A stretch of 64,000 nucleotides of DNA from Burkholderia sp. USMB20 (GCF_000949135.2 NZ_JTAN02000018.1:186001-250000); one strand, 5' to 3'; positions 26,397-36,235 are shown, counted from the stretch's first letter. The notes: generated from the sequence alone by a model not told the origin. A program made the numbers and translations.

Positions 26397-27068
26397 TCAA
26401 ACGTCCTTCCAGCGCGCACCCAGCACGCGCCCGCAGAAATTCGGCCGCTGAAAATCCGGGTCGGCACGCTCGAGCACATCGGCGCTCCACGTGCCGAACG
26501 TCGACGCCGGCCGGTGCGCGACGCCACGTGCGACCGCATCGAGGAACGCGTCGCCGAACCCTTCGTCGCGCGGGTACGCGGCGAGCAGCGCCCGACGCTC
26601 GTCCGCCGAATACGCGTTGAAGCCGCTCGCCATCAGGTCCGCCGCCACAGCCTCGGCCAGCGCGCAAGCCAGCGGCGAGACGCGCGCGGCCACACCGGGC
26701 GTCGTATGCAGCGCGATCGCGCGCCACACGTCGTCGCACTGACGCTGCGACGTGTGATGCCGCAGCAGGAACGCGTGCGCGGCATCGGCGCTGTCGACCT
26801 CGTAGCGCGCGCTCGAGCGGCAATAGGCGGGGCTCAGTCCCATGTTCGCGTACATCGCGGCCACGTACAGCGCATCGGCATCGAGCGTCTCGCCGGCACG
26901 GCGCGCGGCAAGCGACGCCAGGACGAACACCCGGCATGCGTGACCGGTCAGCACCGGCGGCAACGATGCACACGCCGCTTCGGCCGCTTCGATCGCCATC
27001 GGCGTCCGCGGAATGCGAACGCCGGCGACTTCGTCATCGGCGGGTGCGCACGTCGGCGCTCCACTCAT
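26397..27068 (-). CDS. HD-fold protein with lost HD doublet (cyanamide-hydratase-like)
   Basis: A 223-residue alpha-helical protein of the HD superfamily, close to small bacterial HD proteins that resemble cyanamide hydratase. The first His is kept (H43 in TGHACRVF), as is the later IALHTTPG. The metal-binding HD pair expected in the motif AxFHDLGL is replaced by AN (residues 74-75, in AAMYANMGLS). The codons are clean, so this is not a frameshift. Without HD the metal site is probably lost, leaving a binding rather than catalytic role. AAGGAGA lies just before the ATG at 27068. It is on the same strand as the amidohydrolase upstream, 79 bases away, and may share its transcript. Confidence 0.8.
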   Translation of the reverse strand: MSGAPTCAPADDEVAGVRIPRTPMAIEAAEAACASLPPVLTGHACRVFVLASLAARRAGETLDADALYVAAMYANMGLSPAYCRSSARYEVDSADAAHAFLLRHHTSQRQCDDVWRAIALHTTPGVAARVSPLACALAEAVAADLMASGFNAYSADERRALLAAYPRDEGFGDAFLDAVARGVAHRPASTFGTWSADVLERADPDFQRPNFCGRVLGARWKDV

Positions 27069-27147
27069 CTCGTCTCCTTCTGCCCCGCGCCGGGGCGGAA
27101 AATTGTCTGTTCATCGGGCCGCACGCGCCGGCCCGCCGACCTGCCGC

Positions 27148-29007
27148 CTACGAGGCGACGCCGGGATAACCGAATGCTTCGCACTGCTCGACGACTTCCC
27201 GCGCAGCCACCTGCAGGCGCCGCGCGAAACGCGCCGCTGGGCCGCGCACGGCACCGGCATCCGCGCCGCCGCCGCCCGCCGCGGGACGACGCCGGCCGAA
27301 ACCGCCGAATTCGACCACCGGCGACCACGCGGGGCTGACCGGCAACGGCGGCGGCGCCAGCGGCGCGAACTCGTCGTCCGCATGCACGACCTTGCCGCCG
27401 ACGACCGTCAGCACCGAGGAGAGCGTCTTGATCTGCGCCTCGTCGATCGTGAAGTAGTCGTCCGTCAGCACGGCGAAATCCGCATACTGGCCGGGCACCA
27501 GCGCGCCCTTGCGATCGTCTTCGTTCGAAAACCACGCGCTGCCGACCGTATAGCGGCGCAGCGCTTCCATCCGGCCGAGCCGGTTCCATTCGGGGTAAAG
27601 CGCCGTGCCGCCGACGGTGCGCCCGGACACCATCCAGTACAGCGACAGGAACGGGTTGTAGCTCGCGATGCGCGTCGCATCGGTACCTGCGCCGACCGGC
27701 AGCCCGGCCGCCAGCATCGCGCGGATCGGCGGCGTGCGCGCGGCCGCTTCCGCGCCGTAACGCGCGATGAAGTACTCGCCCTGGAACGCCATCCGGTGCT
27801 GGACCGTCACGCCGCCGCCGAGCGCGGCGATGCGCGCGATGTTCGCATCCGAGATCGTCTCGCAATGATCGAAGAACCAGCGCAGCCCGTCGAACGGCAG
27901 CTCGCGGTTCACGGCTTCCAGCACGTTCAGGAAGCGGCCGATCGATTCGTCGTAGGTCGCGTGCAGCCGGAACGGCCAGCGGTGCCGCACCAGCAGCCGG
28001 ACCACGGCGGCCAGTTCCGCCTCGAGCGCGTCGGGCAGGTCGGGGCGTGGTTCGAGAAAATTGCCGAAATCGGCCGCGGAATACACCAGCAGTTCGCCGG
28101 CGCCGTTCATCCGCAGGAACGCGTCGCCGTCGCCGGGCTTGGCCAGCGTCACCCACCGCGCGTAGTCGTCGAGCTCGCGCCCCGCCTGCTGCACGAACAG
28201 GCTGTACGCGATGCGCACCGTCAGTTCGCCGCGCTTCGCGAGCGCCATGACCGCCGCGTAGTCGTCCGGATAGGCCTGGAAATCGCCACCCGCGTCGATC
28301 GTGCTCGTCACGCCGAAACGGTTCAGTTCGCGCATGAAATGCCGCGTCGAATTGATCTGGTCGTCGTGGCCGAGCTTCGGGGCGCGCTCGAGCACCGCAT
28401 GCAGGATCCCCATGTCCGGGCGCGCGATCAGCATGCCGGTCGGCCGGCCGAGGCGATCGCGCTGGATCTCGCCGCCGGGCGGATCGGACGTGTCGCGGCC
28501 GTAGCCGATCGCGCGCAGCGCGGCCGCGTTCAGCAGCGCGCTGTCGCCCAAGTGCAGGATGAAGACCGGCGTGTCGGGCGCGATCGCGTTGAGCTCGGCC
28601 ACCGTCGGCCCGCGCTTTTCCGCGAACTGGAATTCGGTCCAGCCGCCGACCACGCGCACCCAGTGCGGCGCGGGCGTGCGCAGCACCTGGCGGCGCAGCA
28701 TGCCGAGCGCGTCGGCCAACGTCGGCACGCCGTCCCAGCGCAGCTCCAGGTTGAAGTTCAGGCCGCCGCGGATCATGTGCAGGTGCGAATCGTTCAGGCC
28801 CGGGATCACGGTGCGGCCGTTCAGGTCGATGCGCGGCGTGCCGTCGCGCGCATGGCGCAGCACGTCGCGGCCGCTGCCGCTCGCGAGGATCCGGCCGTCC
28901 TTCACCGCGAGCGCGGTCACGAACGATTGCCGCGCGTCCTGCGTCGCGATCTTGCCGTTGTAGACGATGAGGTCCGCCGCTTCGGCGAATGCCGTCGTGT
29001 CGAGCAC
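27148..29007 (-). CDS. YtcJ-type amidohydrolase (amidohydrolase 3 family)
   Basis: About 619 residues of the amidohydrolase 3 / YtcJ group. The N-terminal strand domain reads ADLIVYNGKIATQDARQSF and VKDGRILASG; it is followed by the metal-binding HLH in NDSHLHMIRGG and later His/Asp residues of the barrel (FDHCETISD, GAGTDATRI). The family hydrolyses amide or ester bonds of small molecules and its substrates are mostly unknown. I favour the GTG at 29007 because a run of seven G lies a few bases upstream as ribosome-binding site; a GTG at 29052 is the alternative. There is no signal peptide. It runs towards the HD-fold gene and away from the large regulator at 29173. Confidence 0.85.
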   Translation of the reverse strand: MLDTTAFAEAADLIVYNGKIATQDARQSFVTALAVKDGRILASGSGRDVLRHARDGTPRIDLNGRTVIPGLNDSHLHMIRGGLNFNLELRWDGVPTLADALGMLRRQVLRTPAPHWVRVVGGWTEFQFAEKRGPTVAELNAIAPDTPVFILHLGDSALLNAAALRAIGYGRDTSDPPGGEIQRDRLGRPTGMLIARPDMGILHAVLERAPKLGHDDQINSTRHFMRELNRFGVTSTIDAGGDFQAYPDDYAAVMALAKRGELTVRIAYSLFVQQAGRELDDYARWVTLAKPGDGDAFLRMNGAGELLVYSAADFGNFLEPRPDLPDALEAELAAVVRLLVRHRWPFRLHATYDESIGRFLNVLEAVNRELPFDGLRWFFDHCETISDANIARIAALGGGVTVQHRMAFQGEYFIARYGAEAAARTPPIRAMLAAGLPVGAGTDATRIASYNPFLSLYWMVSGRTVGGTALYPEWNRLGRMEALRRYTVGSAWFSNEDDRKGALVPGQYADFAVLTDDYFTIDEAQIKTLSSVLTVVGGKVVHADDEFAPLAPPPLPVSPAWSPVVEFGGFGRRRPAAGGGGADAGAVRGPAARFARRLQVAAREVVEQCEAFGYPGVAS

Positions 29008-29172
29008 CGTCAGCCCCCCCTGCTCGCGCCGAACGCCGGCATGCGGCCGCACGCGGCATGCACCCGGTTTGACGATACACCGACCATCCCTTCCCCCTTG
29101 AACATTGCACGATCAGGCCGCCGCGCCGCGGCGCGCGGACGCGACGGCGCCCGGCGCGGGCCCGGCACGCCG

Positions 29173-32076
29173 TTACGCCGCCGACTGCATCGCATCCGCC
29201 GCCTCGCGTCGCCTGCGCGTCAGGCCCGTCGACGCAGCCGTCTCCGGGCGAACGAAGTTCTGCAGGCGCGCCAGGCGGCGCACGTCGAACGCCCGCGATT
29301 GCGCGTCGACATGCCCGGACAGGTCGGCCACCAGCGACGACGCCTGCGCGGTGCGCCCGCGCTCGATCAGGTGATCGGCCAGGTCCAGCGTCGCGCGCAG
29401 CGCCCACATCGCGGCACCCTGGCCGTTCGCCGCATGAATCGCCATCAGCAGGTGACGGTGCCCGTCGGCTTCGCACGCGATCGCGAGATCCGGGTCGGCG
29501 GTGCGGGCCTGTTCGAGCATCGCCAGCCCCCTCGCGCGCAGCAGTTCCGGCACGAACAGATGCTCGCCGTGCGCGCGGCAGCGCGCGAGCGTCGCGTCGA
29601 GCTTCGTGCACGCGTCGGCCGCGCGGCCCGTGCGCGTCAACCCTTCCGCGTAGGCGACGACCAGCGGCGCGAGCAGGCGCCGGAAGCCGCTCGCTTCGAT
29701 GCGCCGCAGCGCGGGCTCGAGCCGCGCGAGCCCGGCGCCGGGATGGCCGGCCTGCATGTCGAACTGCCCGGCGAGACATTCGGCATGGCTGCGCCAGATG
29801 TCGAACCCGTGCGCATCGGCGGTCGAGCGCAGCGTCTCCAGATAATCGGAAATCGCGTCATGATCGCCGTAGGACAACGCCATCGGCACGGCCGCGGCGC
29901 CGAGCACGACGCACAATGCCGGCGCCGAGCCGCTGCGGCGCGCGGATTCGACCGCCTGCGCGGCCAGCCGCATCGCATATTCCGCATCGCCCTGCAGCCA
30001 GACGAGCCGCGTCAGCATCGTCCGGCCGAGCGTCGCGACGTCGATGCCCAGCGCCGCCTGAGCACAGGGCGGCTCGCCGGCGACGGCCAGCTCGGCCGTC
30101 GCCGCCTCCAGCCGCTCGCGCGCCTGCGCATGCTCGCCGAAGTAATGCAGCGAGGTCGCGACCATCGCGTCCGCCAGCAGCCGCTGCGGCCGGTCGCCGC
30201 GCCGCTCCGCGGCCCGCTCGAAGCGCGTCGCGTAGCGCAGCGATTCATGAATGTCGGAGCGCGTCAGCATCGTGTTCCACAGCCCGACCAGCGCGCGCGC
30301 GTCGAACGCCTCGTCGCCGATCCGGCCGGCGAGACCGAGCGTCCTGTCCCACGTCGCGGCGGCCGTGTGCGTATCGCCGTCGGTATGCAGCAGCGCCGCC
30401 GCGTAGGCCGCGCGCAGGCGCATCTCGCGTGCCGCGTCGACGGCGCCGTGGGCGCCGGCATCGAGCGTGTCGAGCGCGCGCCTCGCCGGGATCGAACTTT
30501 CGCGCATGCGCGCCGGCTCGAGCAACGCATGCGCCAGCGCGTCGATTTCCGCGGCCGGCGGCCCGGCCACCGCGAGTTCGCGCAGCGGCGCGATGCCCGC
30601 GCCGGCACCCAGGCTGGCCGCATGTGCGGCCTGGGCCTGGGCCGCCATCGCGGCATCCGCCTGCTCGCGTTCGTAGCGCGCATGACGTGCGGCGACCGTG
30701 TCGAACTCGCCTTCGTTGTGCAGTTTTTCGAGCGCGTACGCGCGGGTCGATTCGGTCAGCCGGTAGCGCGCCTGCGCGCCGTTGAACTCGACGGTCACCA
30801 GCGACTTCGCGACCAGCTCGCCGAGCAGCGCGATCATTTCGGCGGACGGCATGCCCGGGTCCATCGCGACATCACGCGCGGCATCGAACGTAAACGGGCC
30901 GACGAAGCAGGCCATCCGGCGAAACAGCGACCGCGCGGCCGCATCCAGCAGCACGTAGCTCCAGTCGAACGTGGCGCGCAGCGTCTGGTGGCGCGGCAAC
31001 GCCGAGCGCCGCCCGCCCGTCAGCAGGTTCAGCCGGTCGTCGAGACGCGCCGCGACGACCTCGAGCCCGAGCGTCGCGACCCGCGCGGCGGCCAGCTCGA
31101 TCGCGAGCGGCAGCCCGTCGAGGCGCCGGCAGATGTCGCCGATCAGCCGCATGCCGGCCGCATCGACCGCGCAATCGGGCGTGGCCGCGCGAACCCGCGC
31201 GAGGAACAGCTCGACGGCCGAATGGCGCGCGATCTCGTCGACGCCCGCATCGGCGTCCGGCACCGCCAGCGGACTCACGCGAAACACGGCCTCGACCGAG
31301 ATATGCAGCGGCTCGCGGCTCGTCACGAGCACGCGCAGCGGCGCGGCGTGCGACGTCAGCGTTTCGACGAGGTCGGCCGCCAGGTCGACGACGTGCTCGG
31401 CATTGTCGAGCACGAGCAGGCCGCGCGACGCGGCGAAGGCCTCGCCGATCCGTTCGACGGCCGGCACGCCATCCGCGTCGAGCCCGAGTTCCGCGCCGAT
31501 CGCGCGCAGCACGTCGTCGCGCGTCGCCGCGCGCGCCAGTTCCACGAACAGCACGCGCTCGCCGGCGCGGCCGCGCAGTTCATGCGCGACGCGCTCGGCC
31601 AGGCTCGTCTTGCCGATGCCGCCCGCGCCCACCAGCGTGACGACCGATGCCCGCTCGAGCATGTCGACGATCTGCCCGATCTCGGTCTGACGCCCGACGA
31701 GCGGCGCCGGATGGGGTGCCGCGGCCGGCTCGGGCCCAACCTCAGGCGCAACCTCGGATGCGCGCGGTGCCACCGCGTGCGCGACCGGCGGATGCGCGAT
31801 CAGCAGGTAGCCTCGGCCCGGCACCGTCTTGATCAGGTCGCGGTTCGGGCCCAGCGCCTTGCGCAACGTCGCGACGTGCACCTGCAGCCGGTTCTCCTCG
31901 ACGATCAGGCCCGGCCACACCGCGTCCATGATGTCGTCCTTCGATACGAGGGAGCCGTTCGCGCGATGCAATACTTCCAGTATGTCGAGCGCACGCGCGC
32001 CAATACGCAACGACGCACCGTGGTCGCGTATGTCGCGCTGCTCGAAATCCACCGACAAATTCCCGATCTGGATCAT
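29173..32076 (-). CDS. Winged-helix/ATPase transcriptional regulator, full length
   Basis: A 967-residue regulator: an OmpR/CadC-type winged helix (1-95, ending GRGYLL), a STAND-type ATPase (Walker A GAGGIGKTS near 153, LVLDNAEHV near 220, GLPLAIELAAAR near 320) and a long helical-repeat half (about 520-967) that in such proteins senses a ligand or partner. It is the complete version of the protein at 1554-3023. The ATG at 32076 is chosen because CTGGAGGCGGCC lies directly before it; the frame continues upstream without a stop but with unlikely protein. It is divergent from the AraC gene at 32473 and may control the amidohydrolase/HD pair downstream (inference). Confidence 0.88.
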   Translation of the reverse strand: MIQIGNLSVDFEQRDIRDHGASLRIGARALDILEVLHRANGSLVSKDDIMDAVWPGLIVEENRLQVHVATLRKALGPNRDLIKTVPGRGYLLIAHPPVAHAVAPRASEVAPEVGPEPAAAPHPAPLVGRQTEIGQIVDMLERASVVTLVGAGGIGKTSLAERVAHELRGRAGERVLFVELARAATRDDVLRAIGAELGLDADGVPAVERIGEAFAASRGLLVLDNAEHVVDLAADLVETLTSHAAPLRVLVTSREPLHISVEAVFRVSPLAVPDADAGVDEIARHSAVELFLARVRAATPDCAVDAAGMRLIGDICRRLDGLPLAIELAAARVATLGLEVVAARLDDRLNLLTGGRRSALPRHQTLRATFDWSYVLLDAAARSLFRRMACFVGPFTFDAARDVAMDPGMPSAEMIALLGELVAKSLVTVEFNGAQARYRLTESTRAYALEKLHNEGEFDTVAARHARYEREQADAAMAAQAQAAHAASLGAGAGIAPLRELAVAGPPAAEIDALAHALLEPARMRESSIPARRALDTLDAGAHGAVDAAREMRLRAAYAAALLHTDGDTHTAAATWDRTLGLAGRIGDEAFDARALVGLWNTMLTRSDIHESLRYATRFERAAERRGDRPQRLLADAMVATSLHYFGEHAQARERLEAATAELAVAGEPPCAQAALGIDVATLGRTMLTRLVWLQGDAEYAMRLAAQAVESARRSGSAPALCVVLGAAAVPMALSYGDHDAISDYLETLRSTADAHGFDIWRSHAECLAGQFDMQAGHPGAGLARLEPALRRIEASGFRRLLAPLVVAYAEGLTRTGRAADACTKLDATLARCRAHGEHLFVPELLRARGLAMLEQARTADPDLAIACEADGHRHLLMAIHAANGQGAAMWALRATLDLADHLIERGRTAQASSLVADLSGHVDAQSRAFDVRRLARLQNFVRPETAASTGLTRRRREAADAMQSAA

Positions 32077-32472
32077 GGCCGCCTCCAGGTTCCCCACGAT
32101 GACCGCCATGTGAACACGCGGTTCACCGGGGCGGGAGTCCGCGCCCGGCTGCACGGCAGGCGGGCGCAAAGTCTCAAAAAGTGGCCCGAGTCTAAACGCC
32201 ATATCAATAAAAATCTTGAACGAAAATGCACTGGCGCCCGCCGCCTCGGCCCGCGGCGGATACGCGGGCCGCGCGGATATAAATGGGGCGATATCGTTCG
32301 ACGTGTCGCTTCCGCCAGCAGGTCGAGCGTCGGCGCCGGCGCTCGGCCGGACGGCGATTTTTTCGTCAGCAAGCGGACATTTATTCAAGTTATGCTGAGC
32401 CGGATGTGTGTGCCGTATAAACTTGCACGTAAAACTGCTCGTATGCCGTACCCCATTGAAGGACGTTCCGTC
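32077..32472. other. Divergent intergenic region
   Basis: About 400 bases between the ATPase regulator and the AraC gene. The stretch 32185-32230 (GTCTAAACGCCATATCAATA onward) and another at 32390-32450 are clearly more AT-rich than the surroundings and are the best promoter sites. No small gene is convincing, although frames stay open on both strands. Confidence 0.4.
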
Positions 32473-33381
32473 ATGTCAGATCCTTTCGCCGCAGTGCCCG
32501 CGGCGGTGCCGAAAGATACGCTCGGATGCGTGTCGAGCCTGTTGTCCAAGGATATCGACCGGTCGGTCGGCGGCCTGACGCTCCACCGCAAATGCATGCG
32601 CGACGAGCACTTCGAGCGCATCGAGATGGCCGCCAGCGATCGCGGCTTCCTGATCGGCGTGTCGCTGAACGGCGGCCACCGGCGCACGATCTATGGCGGC
32701 GCCGGCAAATCCGAGCGGCGGTTCCAGCACGACTCGATCTACATTCGCGACTTTTCCCGGAATTTCCGCGCCGACCTGTACGGCAAGTTCGATTTCGTGC
32801 TGATCGAGCTGTCGCACAGCTATCTCGACCGCCTCGGCCGCGAACACGACGGCACGGCGATCGGCGGCCTGACCTGCGCGCCCGACGTGCAGGACCCGGT
32901 GCTCGGCCATCTCGCACACGCGGTCGCCGACAGCCTCGACGTGCCGGGCGCGCTGAACACGCTGTTCGTCGAGCAGATGGGAGTCGCGATCGGCGCGCAT
33001 CTCGCCAGCCGCTACGGCAATGCGCAGGCGCGCGACCTGCAGCGCAAGGGCCTGCTGTCGCCGGCCAAGACGGCACTCGCGAAGGAACTGCTGATGGAAA
33101 AGGCGAACCTCGGCGTATCGATCGAGGAAGTCGCGAGCGAATGCGATCTGTCGCGCGGCTATTTCATCCGCGCGTTCTCGCGCACGACGGGGCGCACGCC
33201 GCATCAGTGGCTGCTCGAGCAGCGCGTGATCCGCGCCCGCCAGCTGATCGAGACGACCGACATGACGCTCGCGGAAATCGCGGCCGTCTGCGGTTTCGCC
33301 GACCAGAGCCACCTGAACCGCATCTTCGCGCGCATCGTCGGCCATCCGCCCGGCGCATGGCGGCGCGGCATGACGCGCTGA
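32473..33381 (+). CDS. AraC-family transcriptional regulator
   Basis: A 302-residue regulator with an N-terminal sensing half and a C-terminal AraC double helix-turn-helix (about 205-300: VSIEEVASECDLSRGYFIRAFSR, then MTLAEIAAVCGFADQSHLNRIF). The N-terminal half resembles the cupin-like domains of AraC activators but has no motif that tells the ligand. AAGGACG lies before the ATG at 32473; an in-frame ATG at 32443 is possible. It is divergent from the ATPase regulator. Its stop is 22 bases before the end of the convergent metallo-beta-lactamase-fold gene. Confidence 0.9.
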   Translation: MSDPFAAVPAAVPKDTLGCVSSLLSKDIDRSVGGLTLHRKCMRDEHFERIEMAASDRGFLIGVSLNGGHRRTIYGGAGKSERRFQHDSIYIRDFSRNFRADLYGKFDFVLIELSHSYLDRLGREHDGTAIGGLTCAPDVQDPVLGHLAHAVADSLDVPGALNTLFVEQMGVAIGAHLASRYGNAQARDLQRKGLLSPAKTALAKELLMEKANLGVSIEEVASECDLSRGYFIRAFSRTTGRTPHQWLLEQRVIRARQLIETTDMTLAEIAAVCGFADQSHLNRIFARIVGHPPGAWRRGMTR

Positions 33382-33403
33382 CACCGTCGCGCACGTCATC
33401 CGG

Positions 33404-34390
33404 TCAGCGCAGCGGCGTCGCGTCGTAGTTGACCGGCACCCAGTCGTACCGCTCCCCGTCCCTGCGCAAGTGCCCGAGCCCGGGAAACGCGATGTGCGCG
33501 GCGCCGACCAGATAGCGCCGGCCGGCCACGCGCCCGAGCACGTCGTGCCGCGTGCGGCGCGCCGCATCGGCATCGCTGTCGTACTGGACGGTCGCATCCG
33601 GATCCTGCAGCTGGATCGCCGCGACGTGCACGATGTCGCCCCATGCGAGCAGTCCCGCATCGCCGCTCTCGATCAGATAGGCCGTATGGCCCGGCGTATG
33701 GCCGGGCATCGGCACCGCGCGGACGCCGGGCGCGAGCGTCGCTTCGCCACGAAACGTCCTGAAACGGCCGGCCGCGACATACGGCGCGACCGACGCGGCC
33801 GCCGCATCGAAAAACGACGCGAGGAACGCCGGCGCCCGCGCCTTGTGGTCCGGGTCGAGCCAGTAATCCGCCTCGATCTCGTTCACCCGGACGACCGCGT
33901 TCGGAAAGGTCATCCGCCCGTCCGTCACGATGCCGCCGACATGATCCTTGTGCAGGTGCGTGAGCAGCACCTCGTCGATCTGCTCCGGCGCGTAGCCTGC
34001 CGCGCGCAGGTTGTCGAGCAGCTTGCCGCAGCAGTCGCCGTACAGCACGCCGGCGCCCGTATCGACCAGAATCCGCCGCGATCCCGTGTCGACCAGGAAC
34101 GCATTGATCGACCCTTGTACCGGCGGCTCGAGAAAGGCGCGGTCGAGATCGCGCCGGATCTCGTCCTTCGACACATCGCGAAAAACCGTATCGACCGGAA
34201 ACGGATGCGTGCCGTCGGACAGCGCGACGATCGTCAGGTCGCCGAGCTTCTGCCGGTAGAAGCCCGGCGGCTGAGTGCCGCCGCCCGACTCGGCGGCGAA
34301 CGCGGCCGATGCGAGAAGGCCGACGCACCATGCGACGAGCAGCATGGCGCCCGCGCGCAGCGCATGCATGCGCCGGTTGAGCCTGTTCAT
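33404..34390 (-). CDS. Exported metallo-beta-lactamase-fold hydrolase
   Basis: A 328-residue MBL-fold protein with an N-terminal signal (hydrophobic LRAGAMLLVAWCVGLLASAAFA). The metal motif HLHKDH is complete (LLTHLHKDHVGG), followed by PGHTPGHTAYL, the bridging Asp in AWGDIVH and the last His in AAHIAFPG. The layout resembles AHL-lactonase-like and related MBL hydrolases, which are usually cytosolic, so an exported esterase or lactonase is the safer reading. I start at the ATG at 34390, which gives the complete signal. The gene stands alone, between convergent AraC and the FrnE-type DsbA gene on the same strand. Confidence 0.85.
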   Translation of the reverse strand: MNRLNRRMHALRAGAMLLVAWCVGLLASAAFAAESGGGTQPPGFYRQKLGDLTIVALSDGTHPFPVDTVFRDVSKDEIRRDLDRAFLEPPVQGSINAFLVDTGSRRILVDTGAGVLYGDCCGKLLDNLRAAGYAPEQIDEVLLTHLHKDHVGGIVTDGRMTFPNAVVRVNEIEADYWLDPDHKARAPAFLASFFDAAAASVAPYVAAGRFRTFRGEATLAPGVRAVPMPGHTPGHTAYLIESGDAGLLAWGDIVHVAAIQLQDPDATVQYDSDADAARRTRHDVLGRVAGRRYLVGAAHIAFPGLGHLRRDGERYDWVPVNYDATPLR

Positions 34391-34555
34391 GTCCGATTTC
34401 CCCGGTTGCGTATCGACGTCGCGCGGCGCCTGCCGGTCCGGCAAGCGACATCCGCACGACGTCGAGCGTACCGGCCGCCCGCGCAATAATCCTGAGCCGG
34501 ACATGAAACGTTCTGAAGACCGGGGCGCGACGGCCCCGGCGGCGGCGGCCGCAGG

Positions 34556-35197
34556 TCAGGCGGCCGCGTGATGCGCGGCGAGCAACGCCTCGAGAAACAC
34601 GGCGGCCGGTTGCGCGCCGCTGATGACGGTGGATCCGATGCGCGTCGACGGCACCGACGCAATGCCTGCGCGCACCGCATCGGTCTCGAGCGCGATCACC
34701 GCGTCAAGCCCCTCGCCGGATGCGAGGAACGCCCGCACCGTATCGCCCGGCAAGCCGGCGCCGGCCGCGATCTCCACGAGCACGTCCGCATCGCCGATGT
34801 CGCGGCCGTCGCGGAAGTATGCGGCGAACAATGCATCGACGAGCGCCGCCGCACTGCCGCGCTGCTGCGCGAACCAGACGAGCCGGTGCGCGAGCCGGGT
34901 GTTCGGCGTACGCGCGATCCGCGCGTGATCGAACACCAGGCCCGCCGCGCGGCCGGCCTCGGCCACCTGCGCGTCGAGTGCCTGCGAGCGCGCCCAGCTG
35001 CCGAATTTCGCGCTGCGGTATGCCTTGCGATCGATGCCTGCGGCCGGCATCGCCGGGTTCAGTTCGAACGGCACGAACCTGACCTTCACGTCACCGGTCA
35101 GCCCCGCTGCGTCGATCGCCTCCGCGAGCCTGCGCTCGGCGATCCAGCACCACGGGCAGATGAGGTCGTAGGTGACCGTGACTTCGACGGAATTCAT
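34556..35197 (-). CDS. DsbA-family oxidoreductase, FrnE type
   Basis: A 213-residue cytosolic thioredoxin-fold protein of the FrnE/2-hydroxychromene-isomerase-like group. The active site is CPWC near residue 16 (DLICPWCWIAERRL), followed by the helical insert and the cis-Pro stretch SVPSTRIG. Such proteins act as disulfide oxidoreductases or isomerases in polyketide and aromatic metabolism. There is no signal peptide. It is divergent from the LysR gene at 35302 with 104 bases between, the classic arrangement for LysR control. Confidence 0.9.
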   Translation of the reverse strand: MNSVEVTVTYDLICPWCWIAERRLAEAIDAAGLTGDVKVRFVPFELNPAMPAAGIDRKAYRSAKFGSWARSQALDAQVAEAGRAAGLVFDHARIARTPNTRLAHRLVWFAQQRGSAAALVDALFAAYFRDGRDIGDADVLVEIAAGAGLPGDTVRAFLASGEGLDAVIALETDAVRAGIASVPSTRIGSTVISGAQPAAVFLEALLAAHHAAA

Positions 35198-35301
35198 TGC
35201 GCTCTCCTGTTGATTGCAGTTTCAACGATAGCGCTTGCCGGCCGGCGATAGAATGCGAACGGCGCGCAACGGATCGTTGCGGCATGCACAAAGGCGACGA
35301 C

Positions 35302-36207
35302 ATGGACAAATTCTCCGCGCTGCGCGCGTTCGTGGAAGTGGCGGAAGCCGGCGGCTTCTCGAGCGCGGGACGCCGTCTCGATCTCGCGGCCTCGTCGGTC
35401 GTGCGCGCGGTGGATGCGCTCGAGGCATCGCTCGGCACCGCGCTGCTGAACCGCACGACGCGCCAGGTAACGCTGTCCGATGCCGGCTCCATGTACTACG
35501 CGCGCGCGAAGCGGCTGCTCGAGGAACTCGCGGAAGCGGACGCGCTCGTCTCCGATCGCGGCGACGAGCCGTCCGGGCCGCTACGCGTGTCGGTGCCGGT
35601 CGCGTACGGCGTGCGACGCATCGCGCCGCATGTCGCGGCCTTCCTCGCGCGCCATCCGAAACTCGATCTCGACCTGCAGCTCACCGACGAACGCGTCGAT
35701 CTCGTCGCCGGCCGGATCGACGTCGCGATCCGGCTCGGCGAAGCGGCGCCTTCCGCGGAGGTCGTCGCACGGCAGCTCGCGACGTTCCAGCGCTATGTCG
35801 TCGCGAGCCACGACTATCTCGACGCGCACGGCACGCCGGCAACGCCGGGCGAACTGGTCGATCACGCGTGCGTGCGCTTTCACTTCGGCGGCGACCAGCA
35901 GGCGTGGTCGTTCGCCGATGCGCACGGCACGACGCGGGTGCTGGTCGCCGGGCGCCTGAAATCGAATCACAGTGAAGTGTTGCGCGAGGCCGTGCTCGAC
36001 GGCGCCGGCATCGCGCTGCTGCCCGACTGGCTCGTCGATGCCGATGTCCAGTCGGGCCGCCTGCGCAGGCTGTTCGAAGCGTACGACGTCACGCCCGATG
36101 CGGCGCGCTCGGTCGTGACCGCGCTGTACCTGCCGAATCAGCGCGGCTCGAAGCGCGTCACCGCGTTCATCGATTTCGTCGAGGCGCTCGCACGCGCGCA
36201 GCCGTGA
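35302..36207 (+). CDS. LysR-family transcriptional regulator
   Basis: A 301-residue LysR protein with an N-terminal HTH (FVEVAEAGGFSSAGRRLDLA, 1-60) and the CrgA-like ligand-binding domain (about 90-295). The start MDKFSALRAF at 35302 fits the family length; an ATG at 35284 in frame is possible. It is divergent from the FrnE-type gene, which is its likely target. It converges on the porin gene, whose end is 28 bases away. Confidence 0.9.
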   Translation: MDKFSALRAFVEVAEAGGFSSAGRRLDLAASSVVRAVDALEASLGTALLNRTTRQVTLSDAGSMYYARAKRLLEELAEADALVSDRGDEPSGPLRVSVPVAYGVRRIAPHVAAFLARHPKLDLDLQLTDERVDLVAGRIDVAIRLGEAAPSAEVVARQLATFQRYVVASHDYLDAHGTPATPGELVDHACVRFHFGGDQQAWSFADAHGTTRVLVAGRLKSNHSEVLREAVLDGAGIALLPDWLVDADVQSGRLRRLFEAYDVTPDAARSVVTALYLPNQRGSKRVTAFIDFVEALARAQP

Positions 36208-36235
36208 GCCGCGCGACGCGGTGCGGCTTGCCGCG

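Noticed and set aside
27013-33381. A 2122-codon plus-strand open frame across the amidohydrolase and ATPase-regulator genes
   Set aside because: It is the antisense shadow of two well-supported minus-strand genes in high-GC DNA, with an Arg/His-rich composition. Only its last 302 codons (the AraC gene from 32473) are real.
33404-34390. Classic cytosolic AHL lactonase for quorum quenching
   Set aside because: The MBL motif fits, but a signal peptide and the general fold do not single out acyl-homoserine lactones.
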